Shown: positions 13,723 through 15,456 of the stretch, one piece after another | Layout of the letters: each line of letters opens with the position of its first letter | Numbering within the stretch: position 1 is the first letter of the stretch | Origin: UBA6770 sp965661115 | Lineage (GTDB): Bacteria > Bacteroidota > Bacteroidia > Flavobacteriales_G > Salibacteraceae | Direction of reading: 5' to 3' | Assembly (NCBI GenBank): GCA_965661115.1 | Contig: CBFICO010000058.1 | Span: 1-15,456, forward strand | Length of the DNA stretch: 15,456 bases | Translations under genes and position numbers: made by a program | The notes under the pieces: model-generated | What the model saw: the letters and a program-made list of their open reading frames with translations, nothing else | Database searches by the model: none | What the model was told of the DNA's origin: nothing

Positions 13723-15456
13723 TTAATTCAAGATACTGGAAGATTTGAAAGAGACTTCAATTTTCTCAATCTTACCTTCTCGTTTATAAACACTTTTAGA
13801 TTCTGAATGCATTAGAGTCAATACATCTGAAGTCCTTTTTTCTCCATTCACAAAATGAATTGTAATAGATTCTTTTTTGCTTAAGCTGTAAATTACCGGT
13901 ACTTGGCAGTAAGTAAATGCCATACTGTTTGCAGGAACGTTTAGAAGACTATCTTCTCCTTTAAAATTGAAGTAAGACAATTGCCCTTCTTCTTTTACAA
14001 GCTCTGATGACCTGAATAGAATTGGCAAAAATGAAATTCTACCTTCATTTACCACAACACCGAGCTCAGCCCACCTGTTTATAACATCTTCTTTAACTTG
14101 CCCTGTCATTCCAGGTTGTTTTGCACCTGCATATTTCGGAGTGTGAGAATACGCATCGGTAGGGAAAGCGCCATATAATTCAGGAGATTTATTGATACCA
14201 ATACCTGCTCGTACTTCGTAGTAATGCTCAATTAATCCACCAATAATACCCTTGCTTGCACCTAAGAAATGTGCTCGGTAAATATTCTCTTGAATAGACA
14301 ATAACAGCTTTGAAACCATATGCCAATAAATACTCCCTAAGCCTTCATAACCATAGAAAGCACCAGATCTACCCGTAAATGATTTATGCTCAAAAACGCG
14401 TTCAAACAAGTTAAGAAAGAGCTGTCTGTCGCTATTTACTAATTGTCTGTAGCCATTTGCTTTTAGGTTATCCAACGCTGCGCTTAAATCTTTTGCATTA
14501 TTGAATTTACCGTTAAAGTGGAGCTTACCTTCACTATCTTGAACAACAACAGATTGATCCTTAACATCCAGCAATTTTGCAGCCAGTTTAGAACCAGATA
14601 AGTCAGCTTTATCGAAGGTGTTTTTCTCCAAATAAGTAGGTAGTTCCCTATTTGGATAAAGCATGTAGCTATACTGATCCTCTCTGTACATATCACTCGC
14701 TTTCAGAGCATTTAGTACATTTAGTAATTGCTCTGGAGATAAAAATTTGGAACTGAGTACCGCAACCTGGCCTTCTAACATTTTGTACAGGTGGCTCACC
14801 TTAACCTCATCAGATGTAAGATGAATAAGGTTGTAAGAGTGATACAGTTTATCGCTTCGTTCGTTTAACTCAATGCAATCCTCTAAATACTCATTAGCTA
14901 TTTCGAAAAACTCTTTGATTTTAAGGGCAGTGATGTTCCTCTTTTCACCAGAAAAACCTTCGTATGCGGTAGTTCTGTAGTGTTCTCCAGAAATACCGAA
15001 GCTATCCATAAACTGACGCCGACTTTCATCGGTAAAGCCTTTCTTTAAATCTGGTCGGAAGCCTACAAACGTTCGCTGGAGCGCATCAAGCAAATCAACA
15101 ACGGGCTTGTTGATCTCAAAACTGTCTTGTTCCATTCCAGAAAAGAGCTTGTCTGCAAATTTCAAGAACCTTCTCAAATAATAAAGGGTTACCATGGAAA
15201 CCCCATTACCTACTAGAGCGTTGTTGGCATCATTCCACTCAGGGCGTTGTGTGTTTAACCAAATACCAGCATCGGGAATGTAGTTGTAAATTTTGGTAAG
15301 CGCCATCACCAGTAATTTCTCGGTAAGGTTTACCAATTCAATTCGCCCTTCGGCGTTAAAAACCATCTTACCATCAATGCCAAGCTTCTCTACCCTACTG
15401 TCTATCTTTTTTGCCAAAGAATGATCGTAATTGATAGTGCTTTTAGCATCACTTAC
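13723..15456 (-). CDS. Large protein resembling an (alpha/alpha)6-barrel carbohydrate enzyme, N-terminus beyond the window
   Basis: The frame is open from the right edge (VSDAKSTINYDHSLAKK...) to the stop at 13723, 577 residues. The TTG at 15417 is not a credible start, since coding continues upstream to the edge. Counting from the first visible residue, NTQRPEWNDANNAL at 68-81 resembles the (D/E)WND motif that carries the catalytic acid in six-hairpin glycosidases and phosphorylases (GH15/37/63/94-like). GYEGLGSIYWHMVSKLLL and later GAKQPGMTGQVKEDV are strongly patterned, helix-plus-loop motifs that look conserved. The last 100 residues are beta-rich. I do not recognise the exact family. Direct coupling to a FucP/GluP sugar importer (4-bp gap) supports a role in degrading or phosphorolysing an oligosaccharide or glycoside, but the substrate and reaction are unknown. 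The visible part lacks a signal peptide because the start is missing. Confidence 0.6.
   Translation of the reverse strand, partial: VSDAKSTINYDHSLAKKIDSRVEKLGIDGKMVFNAEGRIELVNLTEKLLVMALTKIYNYIPDAGIWLNTQRPEWNDANNALVGNGVSMVTLYYLRRFLKFADKLFSGMEQDSFEINKPVVDLLDALQRTFVGFRPDLKKGFTDESRRQFMDSFGISGEHYRTTAYEGFSGEKRNITALKIKEFFEIANEYLEDCIELNERSDKLYHSYNLIHLTSDEVKVSHLYKMLEGQVAVLSSKFLSPEQLLNVLNALKASDMYREDQYSYMLYPNRELPTYLEKNTFDKADLSGSKLAAKLLDVKDQSVVVQDSEGKLHFNGKFNNAKDLSAALDNLKANGYRQLVNSDRQLFLNLFERVFEHKSFTGRSGAFYGYEGLGSIYWHMVSKLLLSIQENIYRAHFLGASKGIIGGLIEHYYEVRAGIGINKSPELYGAFPTDAYSHTPKYAGAKQPGMTGQVKEDVINRWAELGVVVNEGRISFLPILFRSSELVKEEGQLSYFNFKGEDSLLNVPANSMAFTYCQVPVIYSLSKKESITIHFVNGEKRTSDVLTLMHSESKSVYKREGKIEKIEVSFKSSSILN

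Noticed and set aside
1..15456. CRISPR array, insertion sequence, prophage or defence system
   Set aside because: No regularly spaced repeats, transposase, integrase or known defence domains were seen; neighbouring genes are mostly housekeeping types.

Overview
The window looks like a chromosomal stretch of an AT-rich member of the Bacteroidota, probably a flavobacterium-like lineage. The grounds are three: matches to the Bacteroidota promoter consensus TAnnTTTG (one with a TTG element at suitable spacing), starts without clear Shine-Dalgarno sequences, and gene families common in that phylum (DUF2279 protein, FucP/GluP-type sugar transporter, SirB1-like transglutaminase-fold protein, secreted M48 protease). 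No insertion sequence, phage gene, CRISPR array or rRNA was seen. Assignments are by eye from motifs, without database searches.

Layout. Positions 1-1716, minus strand: tRNA-Arg(TCT) with its own terminator, then a SAM-dependent methyltransferase and a DUF2279 membrane protein that runs off the left edge. Positions 1717-2006 carry no gene but are packed with small hairpins, two of them near-identical, and hold two outward-facing promoter candidates. Positions 2007-4307, plus strand: a two-gene ion-transport unit, an MthK-like K+ channel and a Na+/Ca2+-exchanger-family antiporter with a very acidic cytosolic loop. Positions 4334-6170, minus strand: a uridine-phosphorylase-like enzyme, then a SirB1/transglutaminase-like protein. 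Positions 6253-9185, plus strand: a tightly packed trio of GNAT acetyltransferase, MltG endolytic transglycosylase and phosphohexomutase, closed by a bidirectional terminator. Positions 9276-12306, minus strand: a secreted M48-type zinc protease followed by a secreted protein of unknown function. Positions 12409-15456, minus strand: a large carbohydrate-enzyme-like protein whose 5' end lies beyond the right edge, followed four bases later by a sugar:H+ symporter.

How they fit. The last pair is plausibly a small sugar-uptake and processing module. The phosphohexomutase and MltG belong to envelope and sugar-phosphate metabolism. The channel/exchanger pair looks like a monovalent/divalent cation homeostasis unit.

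The sugar transporter gene contains a run of ten N (13295-13304). The two flanking parts are out of frame if the gap is taken as exactly ten bases. The family motif around the gap implies eight missing bases, so the gene is probably intact and the break is an assembly artefact. Most of the window is ordinary. The parts most worth a second look are the hairpin cluster beside the tRNA, the channel/exchanger pair with altered ligand residues, the unassigned enzyme beside the sugar transporter, and the protease with its uncharacterised secreted partner.
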